From: Candidatus Leptofilum proximum
GTDB lineage: Bacteria > Chloroflexota > Anaerolineae > Promineifilales > Promineifilaceae
Length of the DNA: 64,000 nucleotides
Assembly (NCBI GenBank): GCA_016710325.1
Contig: JADJXK010000002.1
Location: 2,294,001-2,358,000 of the forward strand
Direction of reading: 5' to 3'
Under the pieces are notes generated by a model. That model searched no databases. It was not told where the DNA came from and saw nothing but the letters and a program-made list of their open reading frames with translations. Below are positions 16,803 through 25,400 of this stretch, piece after piece (the stretch's first letter is position 1; each line of letters opens with the position of its first letter). Made by a program: the position numbers and the translations under genes.

Positions 16803-16916
16803 CCCGGGTTTGTTAAGATTCCGATAATTTTCACCCCATTGTTACTTTTGGCTGTCACCGGAAAAAGTGAAAATGTTATACTGAGGCCATTGTTTTGCCT
16901 TTCAGGAGATTGTCTC

Positions 16917-17564
16917 ATGCCTGTTTCGGAGCCTTCCCGGCACTGGCAGCACCAAAAACACCAACAGATTGTGCACCAAGACAATCCAACTGCCTTTGCT
17001 CAACTGTCAGAACTGGCGTTCCCACACCTGGTCTCTTTTTTAGAGCAAGAGTTCCACCAGGTTGAAAGCCACGTGTGTGAAACGGCCGTCATCGACTGCC
17101 TGCTCACTTACCACGCCGCCCCCGAAAAGTACGACCCCACCAAGCTGACGCTTTTTGCTTACCTGCGCATGGCTGCCCGGCATGATTTGCTCAACGCCCT
17201 GGACCGGCACAACCGCCGGAAACGGCCGCTGCACAGCCTGGATGAACCGGCCGTTCAGGCCCAACTGGTCAGCGAAATCACCCCGGAGTCTGACCCCACC
17301 GACCTGGCGGACTGGCTCAGCAGCCCCAACCCCTCCTCACGCCAGGAAATCCTGCGCCGCTTTGAAGCCGATCTGGACAGCACCGACCGGCAGCTTTTGT
17401 TGCTCATGCTCAATGGCGTGCGCGACAGCGAATCCTACGCTGCCGTTCTGCAAATCTCTGCCCTGCCTCTTGACGAACAACGGCGCCAGGTCAAACGGGC
17501 CAAAGACCGCCTCACCAAAAGCCTCACCCGCTTTGCCAGGCACCAAGGCATTGAATCCGAATAA
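16917..17564 (+). CDS. ECF-like RNA polymerase sigma factor
   Basis: Protein of 215 aa with the two domains of an ECF sigma factor. Region 2 is around residues 20-100, ending in KLTLFAYLRMAARHDLLNAL and the basic DRHNRRKR, which fits the -10 recognition helix. Region 4 is around residues 145-205 (STDRQLLLLMLNGVRDSESY), the helix-turn-helix for -35 recognition. I prefer the ATG at 16917 because AGGAG lies nine bases upstream; the longer frame has no such site. It is followed at 17727 by a FecR-domain membrane protein, so the pair is probably sigma factor plus membrane regulator. Sequence is divergent from standard ECF groups. Confidence 0.75.
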   Translation: MPVSEPSRHWQHQKHQQIVHQDNPTAFAQLSELAFPHLVSFLEQEFHQVESHVCETAVIDCLLTYHAAPEKYDPTKLTLFAYLRMAARHDLLNALDRHNRRKRPLHSLDEPAVQAQLVSEITPESDPTDLADWLSSPNPSSRQEILRRFEADLDSTDRQLLLLMLNGVRDSESYAAVLQISALPLDEQRRQVKRAKDRLTKSLTRFARHQGIESE

Positions 17565-17726
17565 TCCCGACCACCCACTTGCCATCACGCACCGGAAAAG
17601 ACCAATTTGTCGAACTATGCCCCTGGGTTCGGTATTAAAAGTAGAAACCGGAATAAAAACTACCAAAGTAAGGTACGCCACACCGAAGTCCGGTGCAGCG
17701 CACCGATATCGCAAAAGAGTTTCAAG

Positions 17727-19208
17727 ATGAATGAACCACTGTTTGAATTAGCCAGACGGACCGCCACCCATGACTCTTTTTTGGCGCACGTCATCGACCA
17801 ACAAGCAGTTCGCGCCCACAAAAGCTGGACCGAGCTGGCCGCTGAACTGGAGATAACGCCCGCTCAATTGGTGAAGCTTGCCCTATGCCAGAAGCCGCGA
17901 GAATCGTTTTTTGCCCAGGACGTAGCCCACATTGCAGGCTATTCCGGCATTAACCAGGTTGTTTTGCTGCACTTGCTAGACTGTACCGAACGAGGCATCC
18001 GCATCAAAAAGCACGCCCCGCCTCCACCGGCGCCACCGCGTGCTAAGCGTATCGTCAGACAGGAGAAAAAACGATTTGTGAAAGGTCGAACGATATGGAC
18101 TTTTGGCTTTGCCGCTTTGCTGCTGCTTGTCTTGGGCGCGTTTGCCCTGGCTCAGCCGCGTGCTGAGACGGCCACGCTGGTGGTTTCCGCAGGCGAGGTG
18201 GTGGTCAACCAGTCTGGCGGGGCGCTTTTTGCCGGGGCGGCGGATACGGCCGTTCCCGCCGGAGAAATCATCACCCTTACCACAGGCGATACCATTCGTG
18301 TGGGTGACACGGCCGCCGCCCAACTGCGTCTCAGTGACGGCAGCACGGTGGATCTTTACGGCGGCACCACGCTCACACTGGCTGAACTGGTCACCAACGA
18401 GAACGACAGCTACCGTGTGCAGCTCAGCCTGCTGTCTGGCAAGGTATTAAGCCGCGTGGTGCGCTTGCTGAAACCGGGCGACACCTTTGAAATCAAGACC
18501 CCCTCCTCCACCGCATCGGTGCGCGGCACGGTATTTATGGTAGAAACGCAGGGCACAGACGCCACTCACATTGCCGTGTCGGAAGGTGTCGTGCGTGTGC
18601 AGTTAGCTGACGCCGCTGACGTCTTCGTGGACGTGCAGCCAGGTTACCAGGTAACGGCCGTGCGCAACGAACCGCTGCAAGCCGTTCCCCTTACGGAACC
18701 AATCGAGCTGCCCACCAGCATCCCCGCAGACACACCAACCACCGCCGACGAGCCGACTGCCGACGAGCCGGTCAAAGAGCCAGAGGCCACCGACACGGCC
18801 GTTCCCTCCGACACGGCAGAGGCAACGGATACGGCCGTATCGCCCGTAGAAAACAGCTCCCCGGCAGGCACACCGACCCAGGTGCCCGGTAACCCGCCCA
18901 CGGATGTGCCGGGCAGTGGCAATCCACCTGAAGGCGGCGCTACCCCACCCGGTCAGGTCGATCCGGATGACACGGCTACGGCCGTTCCCACCGACACGTT
19001 AACGCCAGTGCCAACCAGCACACCGACACCGGTGCCAACCAACACCGCGGAACCTATACCCACCGATACCCCTGAGCCAGGCCCGACCGACACCCCTGTC
19101 TCGAATGGTCTGGTCACCATTTGCCACAACGGCAAAACGATCCAGGTTAATGCGGCGGCCCTGCCCGCATTCCTGGCGCAAGGCGCTACGCTGGGACCCT
19201 GCCCTTAA
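17727..19208 (+). CDS. Membrane-anchored FecR-domain protein with N-terminal HTH-like domain and Thr/Pro-rich tail
   Basis: Single-pass membrane protein of 493 aa. Residues 1-90 look like a small helical, HTH-type cytoplasmic domain (SWTELAAELEITPAQLVKLAL). A membrane helix follows at about 120-140. A FecR domain then lies outside the cell at about 145-335 (VVVNQSGGALFAG, VRGTVFMVETQ). The remainder is a Thr/Pro/Ala/Asp-rich stalk with many TDTAVP units, then a short VTICHNGKTIQVNAAAL tail that may be a small anchoring fold. FecR domains work as anti-sigma or sigma-regulating receptors, and an ECF-like factor is encoded just upstream, which supports that role (inference). The ATG at 17727 fits the domain start better than 17607. 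Confidence 0.8.
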   Translation: MNEPLFELARRTATHDSFLAHVIDQQAVRAHKSWTELAAELEITPAQLVKLALCQKPRESFFAQDVAHIAGYSGINQVVLLHLLDCTERGIRIKKHAPPPPAPPRAKRIVRQEKKRFVKGRTIWTFGFAALLLLVLGAFALAQPRAETATLVVSAGEVVVNQSGGALFAGAADTAVPAGEIITLTTGDTIRVGDTAAAQLRLSDGSTVDLYGGTTLTLAELVTNENDSYRVQLSLLSGKVLSRVVRLLKPGDTFEIKTPSSTASVRGTVFMVETQGTDATHIAVSEGVVRVQLADAADVFVDVQPGYQVTAVRNEPLQAVPLTEPIELPTSIPADTPTTADEPTADEPVKEPEATDTAVPSDTAEATDTAVSPVENSSPAGTPTQVPGNPPTDVPGSGNPPEGGATPPGQVDPDDTATAVPTDTLTPVPTSTPTPVPTNTAEPIPTDTPEPGPTDTPVSNGLVTICHNGKTIQVNAAALPAFLAQGATLGPCP

Positions 19209-19226
19209 CCAGGGCGCTCCTTAAAA

Positions 19227-19262
19227 GCCGCGACCCATACATCATTATGTATAGGTCGCGGC
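19227..19262. terminator. Bidirectional terminator between convergent genes
   Basis: GCCGCGACC pairs with GGTCGCGGC, extended by ATACAT/ATGTAT around a short loop. It lies 19 bases after the FecR gene stop and 22 bases from the stop of the convergent kinase gene, so it can serve both. Confidence 0.85.
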
Positions 19263-19283
19263 CTGAGCTTTCTCAATTTAGTT

Positions 19284-22200
19284 TTATCGGTTGGTAACTA
19301 AAGGATTTGCTTCCGCCTTCATTTGTTCCTCCCCATCCTCATACAGGTCGATGGCATACACCGGTACCGCATCTGCCCATTCCTTCAAGCGCAGCGGCTT
19401 TAGCGGCACGGCCGTTACGGATTCGGCCGTTTCCGTGTAACTCTGTTCCCCCAGCAAAATTTGCCCGGCATTGGCCTCAACGATCAGGTAGTCCGCCAGA
19501 GTGACGGCCTCTCCCAATACCGTAAACGTGCTGCGCTCGCCCGCCCCGGCATACCCGACCACGGCCCGCCCCGTGTTCACCACAAAAGCCAGCTGGATTT
19601 CCCGGTAAACATGATCATCTGGCAGCATGTCGTACTGCTGCGCCATGTCCTTTTGCAGCAGCTGCGCCGCCTGCACCGCCCGCCAGGCATGATCCCCTTG
19701 CGGCAGCGGCGCGTTGAAAACAGCCATCGTTTGCCCCTGCTCCGCACGAATCACCGTGCCTTCCAGCGCCAGCACCGCCTGCACCATCTTTTCCCGGAAA
19801 AAGGTCATCATCGCCAGCACATCGGCGGGGTCATGGTTGACGGCATACTCCTTGTAGCCCCGCATTTCACACAACAGCACAGACAGCTCCTGTTCCTGAC
19901 CGCTCAAGTCCAGTTTGCCCTGCTTTACGGCGTCAACGGTGGCCTGGGCCGTGGCGGGCGTCACGCTGCCCGCAAACAGGCTCACAATTTGGCGGCGGCG
20001 GCGCACCTCTACCGCGTAACGATACACGGTCACCATGGAGTAGCTGAAGGCTATGGCCAGGAAAGGGAAGAAGAGGTCCAGCATGATGCCGGTCAGATCA
20101 AACAGCCAACCCGCCAGCAAAAAGTAAAAAGCAGCAATGCTAAACGCCAGCACAAAGCCGGTCACCGGGCGTGTGCATACCAGGCCAACGAGCAGCCCCA
20201 GCCCCCACAAAATGAGCACCTGCACGGCCGTTCCCGGCACGCGAACAAACCGTTCTGACCAGATCGACTCGATGACGTTGGCCAAAATCTCCACGCCGTA
20301 CATGGGACGGCCGTCACTCACGGGCGTCAGGTAGCGGTCCGGTTCGGCCGTGGCGGTGATGCCTACCAGCACAATCTTGCCCCGCAGCAGCTCTTCCGGT
20401 GCGGTGCCCGCCAGCACATCCTGGTAACTCACCATCGGGAAGGTGCTCTGCGCCGCCTCGGCGGGCGGTCCGGCGTAATAAATGCGCATCTCACCATCTT
20501 CATCCACCGGGATTTGACGGCCAAGCAGGGACAAACGGCCGTTTTCCACCACCGCCAGCTCATCCGATGCACTCCCCAAATAGTTGTGCAACGTGACCAT
20601 CGCCAGGCTCTCGTATTCTTGCCCGTCAATGGCAACAAGCGTTGGCGTCCGGCGGATATAGCCATCGGCATCGTGTAAGATGCTGGTATGGCCCAGGCCT
20701 GCCCCCGCATCTACAAACTCGGGCTGCGGCAGCACGCGGCCCGTATAACGCAAGCGGCCCGTTAAGTCATGAAAGGCATCTCCCTGCACCAGCAGCGGCT
20801 GCACCACGTTTCCGGCCGCCGCCATCACCTCGGCCAGCCGGGCATCATCGGCCGTTTCCGAGGCAAAAACAAAGTCAAAGACGATGGTTTTGGTCCCGGC
20901 CGCTTGCAGTTGGGTAATCAGCTCGGCGTGAAGGGAGCGGGGCCATTGGTCCCAACGGCCGTACTGCGCCAGGCTCTCATCATCCACCTCCACAATCGTC
21001 ACGATGCCGCTGGGCTCGTACGGCAGCATCAGCACATCCTGCGTTTGCCCCTGGGGAATGGCAAAAAGGCCCAACCCCAGCATCAGGCTCACCAGCAGCG
21101 CCGCACCGAAACCAATCAACAGGCGAGAAGCAGACAGGCCTTCGGGATCATCCAGCAGCCGTTCCTGCAGCCACCGCCCCCACAGCCGGGCGCGAATGGC
21201 CGGTGGCACCTCCCGTGGCAGGCTGCCTGCCCGCTCCCAGATTTGCTGCAACACGTTCAGGCTCTGGCTGCGGCTGCCTGTTTCATACGCTTGCAGCAGG
21301 GTTTGTACGGCCGTTTCGCTTTGCAGCGCCCCCAAAATAATCACGGCCAGCCTGGCCTGCGTCCCCTCCTCCAGCGCCAGCTGTGCCAGCCGGGCATCAC
21401 CCCGGTGAGAAATACCCACGGGCTGCCACGCGCTCGCCTGGGGCAGAAGATGGGCCAGGGCATTCAGCGAATCACGCCGCAGCCGCCACTCTTTGGCGTG
21501 AGTGGCTAAATCGATCAGTTTTTCCAACGAGGCGCTGCCAGCAACGGCCGTGGGCACCACCCCCGCTGGCTCGCGCAGCAGCAGGGACAAAACCCTGGCC
21601 ATTACATCGTCACTTTCGCCCGCCAGCGCCGCCAGACTCACCTGCCAGCGCAGCGCCGGGTCGGCCAGCTTCCACCAGTGCGCCAGCTGGTAGTCATGCA
21701 CCAGCGCCCCACGCAGCAAAAACCGCAGCGTCTTTTCATCCAGCGCCGACTGAAAACGATTGTAATAGGCCTCCACAAAGGCCAGGTGGGTCAATGAGGC
21801 CGGGTAGGGCATTTCCTCTTGCCAGTCAAACTGGTACACGTCCAGATAATGAGACGCATCCTGGGCCAGCACTACCTCTTCCCTTTCCGGCTTCAGCAGC
21901 AAGCTCTCGCCTACCTGCTGCTGGACCTGTGGGGGCAGCGCTTTATAAAAGGCAGCGTAGGCAGATTCGGCGGATTGCGGCCGTTCCTGCCAGCGAAACG
22001 ACGTAAACCAGCGCAGCACTTCCGTTATTTCCTGCGGGCAGTTAGGATTTAACATCCGCGGGTCCGGCAGCACTTCCCCACCCTTTTTTTGCATGCTGGC
22101 CAGGCTAAACTGCGCCTCCCAGGGCAGCTGCCCGGTCAACATCTCGTACAGCACCACGCCCACGCTGAAGATGTCTGACTGCATCGTAATGCTGTCGCTG

Positions 22201-22814
22201 GCTTGCTGCTCATACGGGGCATAAGGGCCGGTGCCGCGCCCGGTGTGCAAAACCCGGGTACTCTGGCTGAGACGCTTGGCCAGGCCAAAATCCGCCAGGT
22301 AGGCCCGCTTTTGACTGTCTAGCAAAACGTTGCTGGGTTTAATGTCTCGGTGCACAATGCCGCGCTGGTGCAAATAGGCCAGCGCCGACAGCACCTGCTG
22401 CGTCATTTTGGCAATTTCTACCAGTGACAACGGCCCGATTTTTATCCAGTTAGCCAGGGTACCCACGCCTTTGTAAGCCATAACAAAGTACGAAAACGAC
22501 TCCGCCATGCCAAATTCATACATGGGCAAAATGTGGGGATGCTCCAGGCTGGCAACCAGGTGGACTTCACGCTCAAAATTGGCGGGCACCAGCGACGCCG
22601 CCACCGGATCGCTTTGATCGAGTGAAATGACTTTGACGGCCACAATCCGCTTACGCAAATTGTCAAACCCGGACCAAACGGCCGCTTCACCCCCCTTGCC
22701 GATTTGCTCCAGCAGCGTGTAGATGCCCAGCTGGTAGCCCCGCTTGAGCTCAGCTTCCGGCTCCTGCTCCGCGAGGAGCATAGGGATCGCCTGGATTTTG
22801 TCTGCTGTATCCAT
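19284..22814 (-). CDS. Receptor: Ser/Thr kinase - repeat region - CHASE2 - degenerate class III cyclase
   Basis: Membrane receptor of about 1176 aa. An N-terminal Ser/Thr kinase domain (GKGGEAAVW, AVKVI, HRDIKPSNVLL, DFGLAK) occupies roughly residues 25-295. A helical region with HEAT-like repeats follows to about 560, then a membrane helix and a CHASE2 sensor domain (IVEVDDESLAQYGRWDQWPR, FDFVFA, GKIVLVGITA), further helices, and a C-terminal class III cyclase-like domain. In that last domain both catalytic metal aspartates seem changed: ADIRGF is CEMRGY and the IGDAVMAVF block is EQGQTMAVF. It may therefore be a regulatory, nucleotide-blind domain. The ATG at 22814 is preferred; a TTG at 22847 is in frame, and neither has a strong ribosome site. 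Confidence 0.88.
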   Translation of the reverse strand: MDTADKIQAIPMLLAEQEPEAELKRGYQLGIYTLLEQIGKGGEAAVWSGFDNLRKRIVAVKVISLDQSDPVAASLVPANFEREVHLVASLEHPHILPMYEFGMAESFSYFVMAYKGVGTLANWIKIGPLSLVEIAKMTQQVLSALAYLHQRGIVHRDIKPSNVLLDSQKRAYLADFGLAKRLSQSTRVLHTGRGTGPYAPYEQQASDSITMQSDIFSVGVVLYEMLTGQLPWEAQFSLASMQKKGGEVLPDPRMLNPNCPQEITEVLRWFTSFRWQERPQSAESAYAAFYKALPPQVQQQVGESLLLKPEREEVVLAQDASHYLDVYQFDWQEEMPYPASLTHLAFVEAYYNRFQSALDEKTLRFLLRGALVHDYQLAHWWKLADPALRWQVSLAALAGESDDVMARVLSLLLREPAGVVPTAVAGSASLEKLIDLATHAKEWRLRRDSLNALAHLLPQASAWQPVGISHRGDARLAQLALEEGTQARLAVIILGALQSETAVQTLLQAYETGSRSQSLNVLQQIWERAGSLPREVPPAIRARLWGRWLQERLLDDPEGLSASRLLIGFGAALLVSLMLGLGLFAIPQGQTQDVLMLPYEPSGIVTIVEVDDESLAQYGRWDQWPRSLHAELITQLQAAGTKTIVFDFVFASETADDARLAEVMAAAGNVVQPLLVQGDAFHDLTGRLRYTGRVLPQPEFVDAGAGLGHTSILHDADGYIRRTPTLVAIDGQEYESLAMVTLHNYLGSASDELAVVENGRLSLLGRQIPVDEDGEMRIYYAGPPAEAAQSTFPMVSYQDVLAGTAPEELLRGKIVLVGITATAEPDRYLTPVSDGRPMYGVEILANVIESIWSERFVRVPGTAVQVLILWGLGLLVGLVCTRPVTGFVLAFSIAAFYFLLAGWLFDLTGIMLDLFFPFLAIAFSYSMVTVYRYAVEVRRRRQIVSLFAGSVTPATAQATVDAVKQGKLDLSGQEQELSVLLCEMRGYKEYAVNHDPADVLAMMTFFREKMVQAVLALEGTVIRAEQGQTMAVFNAPLPQGDHAWRAVQAAQLLQKDMAQQYDMLPDDHVYREIQLAFVVNTGRAVVGYAGAGERSTFTVLGEAVTLADYLIVEANAGQILLGEQSYTETAESVTAVPLKPLRLKEWADAVPVYAIDLYEDGEEQMKAEANPLVTNR

Positions 22815-22937
22815 AGGTCTAGATAGACAATGGCTGCTTCTTGCCAAAAGTGACCGGCATCATACCGCATGATGCCAGGGCAGGGCTAGCTTTTGTTTTG
22901 CAAAGAGGGGGATCTATCTGCTTTTTTAACTGCATTT

Positions 22938-23957
22938 TTATGATGGACGGCCGCTCAGCCGCTTTTTGTTCTGCAGCGCGGCTTTTTCAGACGAAGTCAG
23001 GAAGGCGATTTCCAGGGCATTTTGCTGCGCCTGGGCTACCTGCGCCAGGCTCAAGCCAGACTTCTCCACGGCGACCCGGTACTCAGACGGCAAATCAATG
23101 GCGCTGATGCCCGGATCGTCGGTGTTGATGGTGGCCAAGATGTTGTGTTCCAGCATGGCTTTCAGCGGGTGGCTGGCATAGCCGGGCACGGTGCTGGTTT
23201 GCACGTTGCTTGTCAGGTTTGTCTCCACGCCGATGCGGTTTTCCGCCAGGTAATCCATCAGCGCCGGATCGTCCACCGCGCGCACGGCGTGGCCAATACG
23301 CGTCGCGCCCAACTCACGAATGGCCTGCCAGACGGCCGTACTGCCACCCGCTTCCCCCGCATGCACCGTAACCGCCCAACCCGCCTCACGACCGCGTTTG
23401 AAGTGTTCCACAAACCATTCACCGGGAAAGTTTTTCTCGTCACCCGCCAGGTCCAGCGCCACCAGGTGATCCCGCTGGGTCAGCAGGGCAGCCAACTCTT
23501 TTTGCCCCATTTTCGGCCCATAGGTCCGGCTAATGATGCCAATCAGGTTGGTCCGCACACCAAAATCGCGCTGCCCGGCGGCCACGCCGTCGACCACCGC
23601 GGCAACCACACCGGACGGGTCCAGCTCGTGCGACTCGGCCATAAACACGGGGCTAAAGCGCAGTTCGATGTAGTCGATGCCTTCACGCTGTGCGTCCTGC
23701 ACGTTTTCGTAAGCCACCCGGCGGCACACGTCATCGTTCACCAGGATGCCCACCTGCCATTTAAACTTGGTAAAAAAGGCCAGGATGTCTGGTTCAGGGG
23801 TGGTGACCTGGACAAACGGCCGTAACCCTTCCAAATCCCGCGCGGGCAAAGGCAAACCATATTCCAGCCCCACCTCCAAAATCGTCTCCAGCCGCACGCT
23901 GCCATCCAGGTGGCGGTGTAAATCAATCAAAGGCAAATCCGGACGAATGACGCTCAT
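22938..23957 (-). CDS. Adenosine deaminase family protein
   Basis: Zinc-dependent deaminase of 339 aa that would convert adenosine (or a related purine nucleoside) to inosine. The metal and catalytic motifs are visible: LIDLHRHLDG near residue 10 (zinc ligands), VTVHAGEAGG near 200 (catalytic His and Glu), RIGHAVRA and INTDDPGIS near 275 (Asp ligands). The length matches bacterial Add. It is on the same strand as the receptor kinase gene and 123 bases upstream of it, without a terminator between them, so they could share a transcript. Adenine deaminase and AMP-deaminase-like members cannot be excluded. Confidence 0.92.
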   Translation of the reverse strand: MSVIRPDLPLIDLHRHLDGSVRLETILEVGLEYGLPLPARDLEGLRPFVQVTTPEPDILAFFTKFKWQVGILVNDDVCRRVAYENVQDAQREGIDYIELRFSPVFMAESHELDPSGVVAAVVDGVAAGQRDFGVRTNLIGIISRTYGPKMGQKELAALLTQRDHLVALDLAGDEKNFPGEWFVEHFKRGREAGWAVTVHAGEAGGSTAVWQAIRELGATRIGHAVRAVDDPALMDYLAENRIGVETNLTSNVQTSTVPGYASHPLKAMLEHNILATINTDDPGISAIDLPSEYRVAVEKSGLSLAQVAQAQQNALEIAFLTSSEKAALQNKKRLSGRPS

Positions 23958-24042
23958 ACTGTCTCCAAAAATCAGTTGTCACTTTATAGAGTGCTGGTAT
24001 CTTAGCCAGCATTAGCAGAACCAACAAACATCCACCGTCACA

Positions 24043-24151
24043 CCTCGTTCCACGCTCTGCGTGGAATGAAGATCGGGACGCTCCTGCGTCCCACAACGCG
24101 GCGCAGAGCGCCGCCACCTGCATTCCCACGCCGGAGCGTGGGAACGAGAAA
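24043..24151. repeat. Dispersed multi-hairpin repeat (CTCGTTCCCACGCTCC type)
   Basis: CTCGTTCCACGCTCTGCGTGG at the left pairs with CCACGCCGGAGCGTGGGAACG at the right, with inner hairpins GGACGCTCCTGCGTCC and GCGGCGCAGAGCGCCGC. It lies just upstream of the UroD-like gene start. Elements of this kind are widely dispersed in bacteria. Confidence 0.85.
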
Positions 24152-24169
24152 GAAGGAGATTTCCCTGCC

Positions 24170-25321
24170 ATGACCCCACGTGAGCGCGTTTTAGCCGCCA
24201 TCAACCACCAACAACCCGACCGGGTGCCCATCATTTTAGGCGTGAGCAACGCCACGGGCATCAAGATGAAAACCTACCAGAAGCTCAAGCGGCTTTTGGG
24301 CGTGCAGGGTGAAGACCGCTACCTGTACGATTGGCCGGAACTGGGAACGGCCGCTCCCGACGAAGCCATCCTCCAGCGCCTGGGCACCGACGTGCGCCCC
24401 GTGCTGGATCGCCATCCGGCGGCCAACTTCCAGGCCAACGCCAGCCGCGAACCGGGCACTCCGTTCATCGACTCGTGGGGCATCGGCCAGGTGGAGCTGG
24501 CCCCCGGCGAATGGTTCCCCCACATCAACCCGCTGGCCGACGCCCAAACGATTGCCGACCTGGAAGCGTTCAACTGGCCCGACATGGACGACCCCAGCCG
24601 GGTGGCCCACGTGCGCGCCGAAGCGGCCGCACTGGCCGCCGAAAACCGGTACGCCATCATGGCCACGCCCTGGCTGCTCTTTCCCCTGGAGCGCGCCTTC
24701 CAGATGCAGCGCATGGACACTTTCATGATGGCGATGGTGGAAAAGCCGGACTTTGCCAAAGCGCTGCTGGCCAAAATCACCGAATCATGTAAACAGTTGA
24801 TGGGCCATTTTCTGCGGGAGCTGGGGGACAATGTGGACATCATCAAAATTGGCGACGATCTCGGCACACAAACCAGCCTGCTGCTGTCGCCCAAGATGTA
24901 CCGCGCGTTTGTCAAGCCGTTCCACGCCGACTACATCGCCTTCATCAAGGCGCACACCAACGCCAAAGTGCTGTTCCACACGGATGGCGACGTTTTCCCG
25001 CTGATTGACGACCTGGTGGAGATGGGCGTGGACATTTTGAACCCAATCCAGACGTCCGCCGGGCGCATGTCCGAACTGGCGGAGCTGAAGCGGCAGTTTG
25101 GCCACAAGATCGCCTTCTGCGGCGGCATCGACACACATCGGGTGCTGCCCTTCGGCACCCCAGACGACGTGCGCCGCGAGGTAAAGCGGGTGATTGAGGC
25201 GCTGGGGCCAGGCGGCGGCTACCTGCTGGCCTCGGTCCATACGGTCATGAACGACGTGCCTCCCGAAAACGTGCTGGCGATGGTGGATGCGGTAGAGGAA
25301 TACGGCCGTTACCCCCTCTAA
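24170..25321 (+). CDS. Uroporphyrinogen decarboxylase family protein
   Basis: TIM-barrel protein of 383 aa in the UroD/MtbA family. It begins MTPRERVLAAINHQQPDRVP, the usual family N-terminus, and later has FHTDGDVFPLIDDLVEMGVD and AFCGGIDTHRVLP. The wording matches the corrinoid/methyltransferase-like branch rather than HemE, because the PVWLMRQAGR motif of HemE is absent. It would therefore be expected to act in methyl transfer or on a tetrapyrrole or quinone-like compound rather than in haem synthesis (inference). AAGGAG lies nine bases before the ATG. It stands alone, between hairpin repeats. Confidence 0.85.
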   Translation: MTPRERVLAAINHQQPDRVPIILGVSNATGIKMKTYQKLKRLLGVQGEDRYLYDWPELGTAAPDEAILQRLGTDVRPVLDRHPAANFQANASREPGTPFIDSWGIGQVELAPGEWFPHINPLADAQTIADLEAFNWPDMDDPSRVAHVRAEAAALAAENRYAIMATPWLLFPLERAFQMQRMDTFMMAMVEKPDFAKALLAKITESCKQLMGHFLRELGDNVDIIKIGDDLGTQTSLLLSPKMYRAFVKPFHADYIAFIKAHTNAKVLFHTDGDVFPLIDDLVEMGVDILNPIQTSAGRMSELAELKRQFGHKIAFCGGIDTHRVLPFGTPDDVRREVKRVIEALGPGGGYLLASVHTVMNDVPPENVLAMVDAVEEYGRYPL

Positions 25322-25327
25322 AAACTA

Positions 25328-25393
25328 ACCGCAAAGAGCGCAAAGGACGCAAAGAAATTCTAAAAACTTTGCGCTCTTTGCGTCCTTTGCGGT
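25328..25393. repeat. Hairpin repeat, GCAAAGAGCGCAAAGGACGCAAAG family (D family)
   Basis: The left arm (25328-25354) is three GCAAAG units separated by AGC and GAC. The right arm (25367-25393) is the inverse, but with the two spacers exchanged. It separates the convergent UroD-like and APH-type genes and probably works as a terminator for both. Confidence 0.9.
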
Positions 25394-25400
25394 GAAAAAA

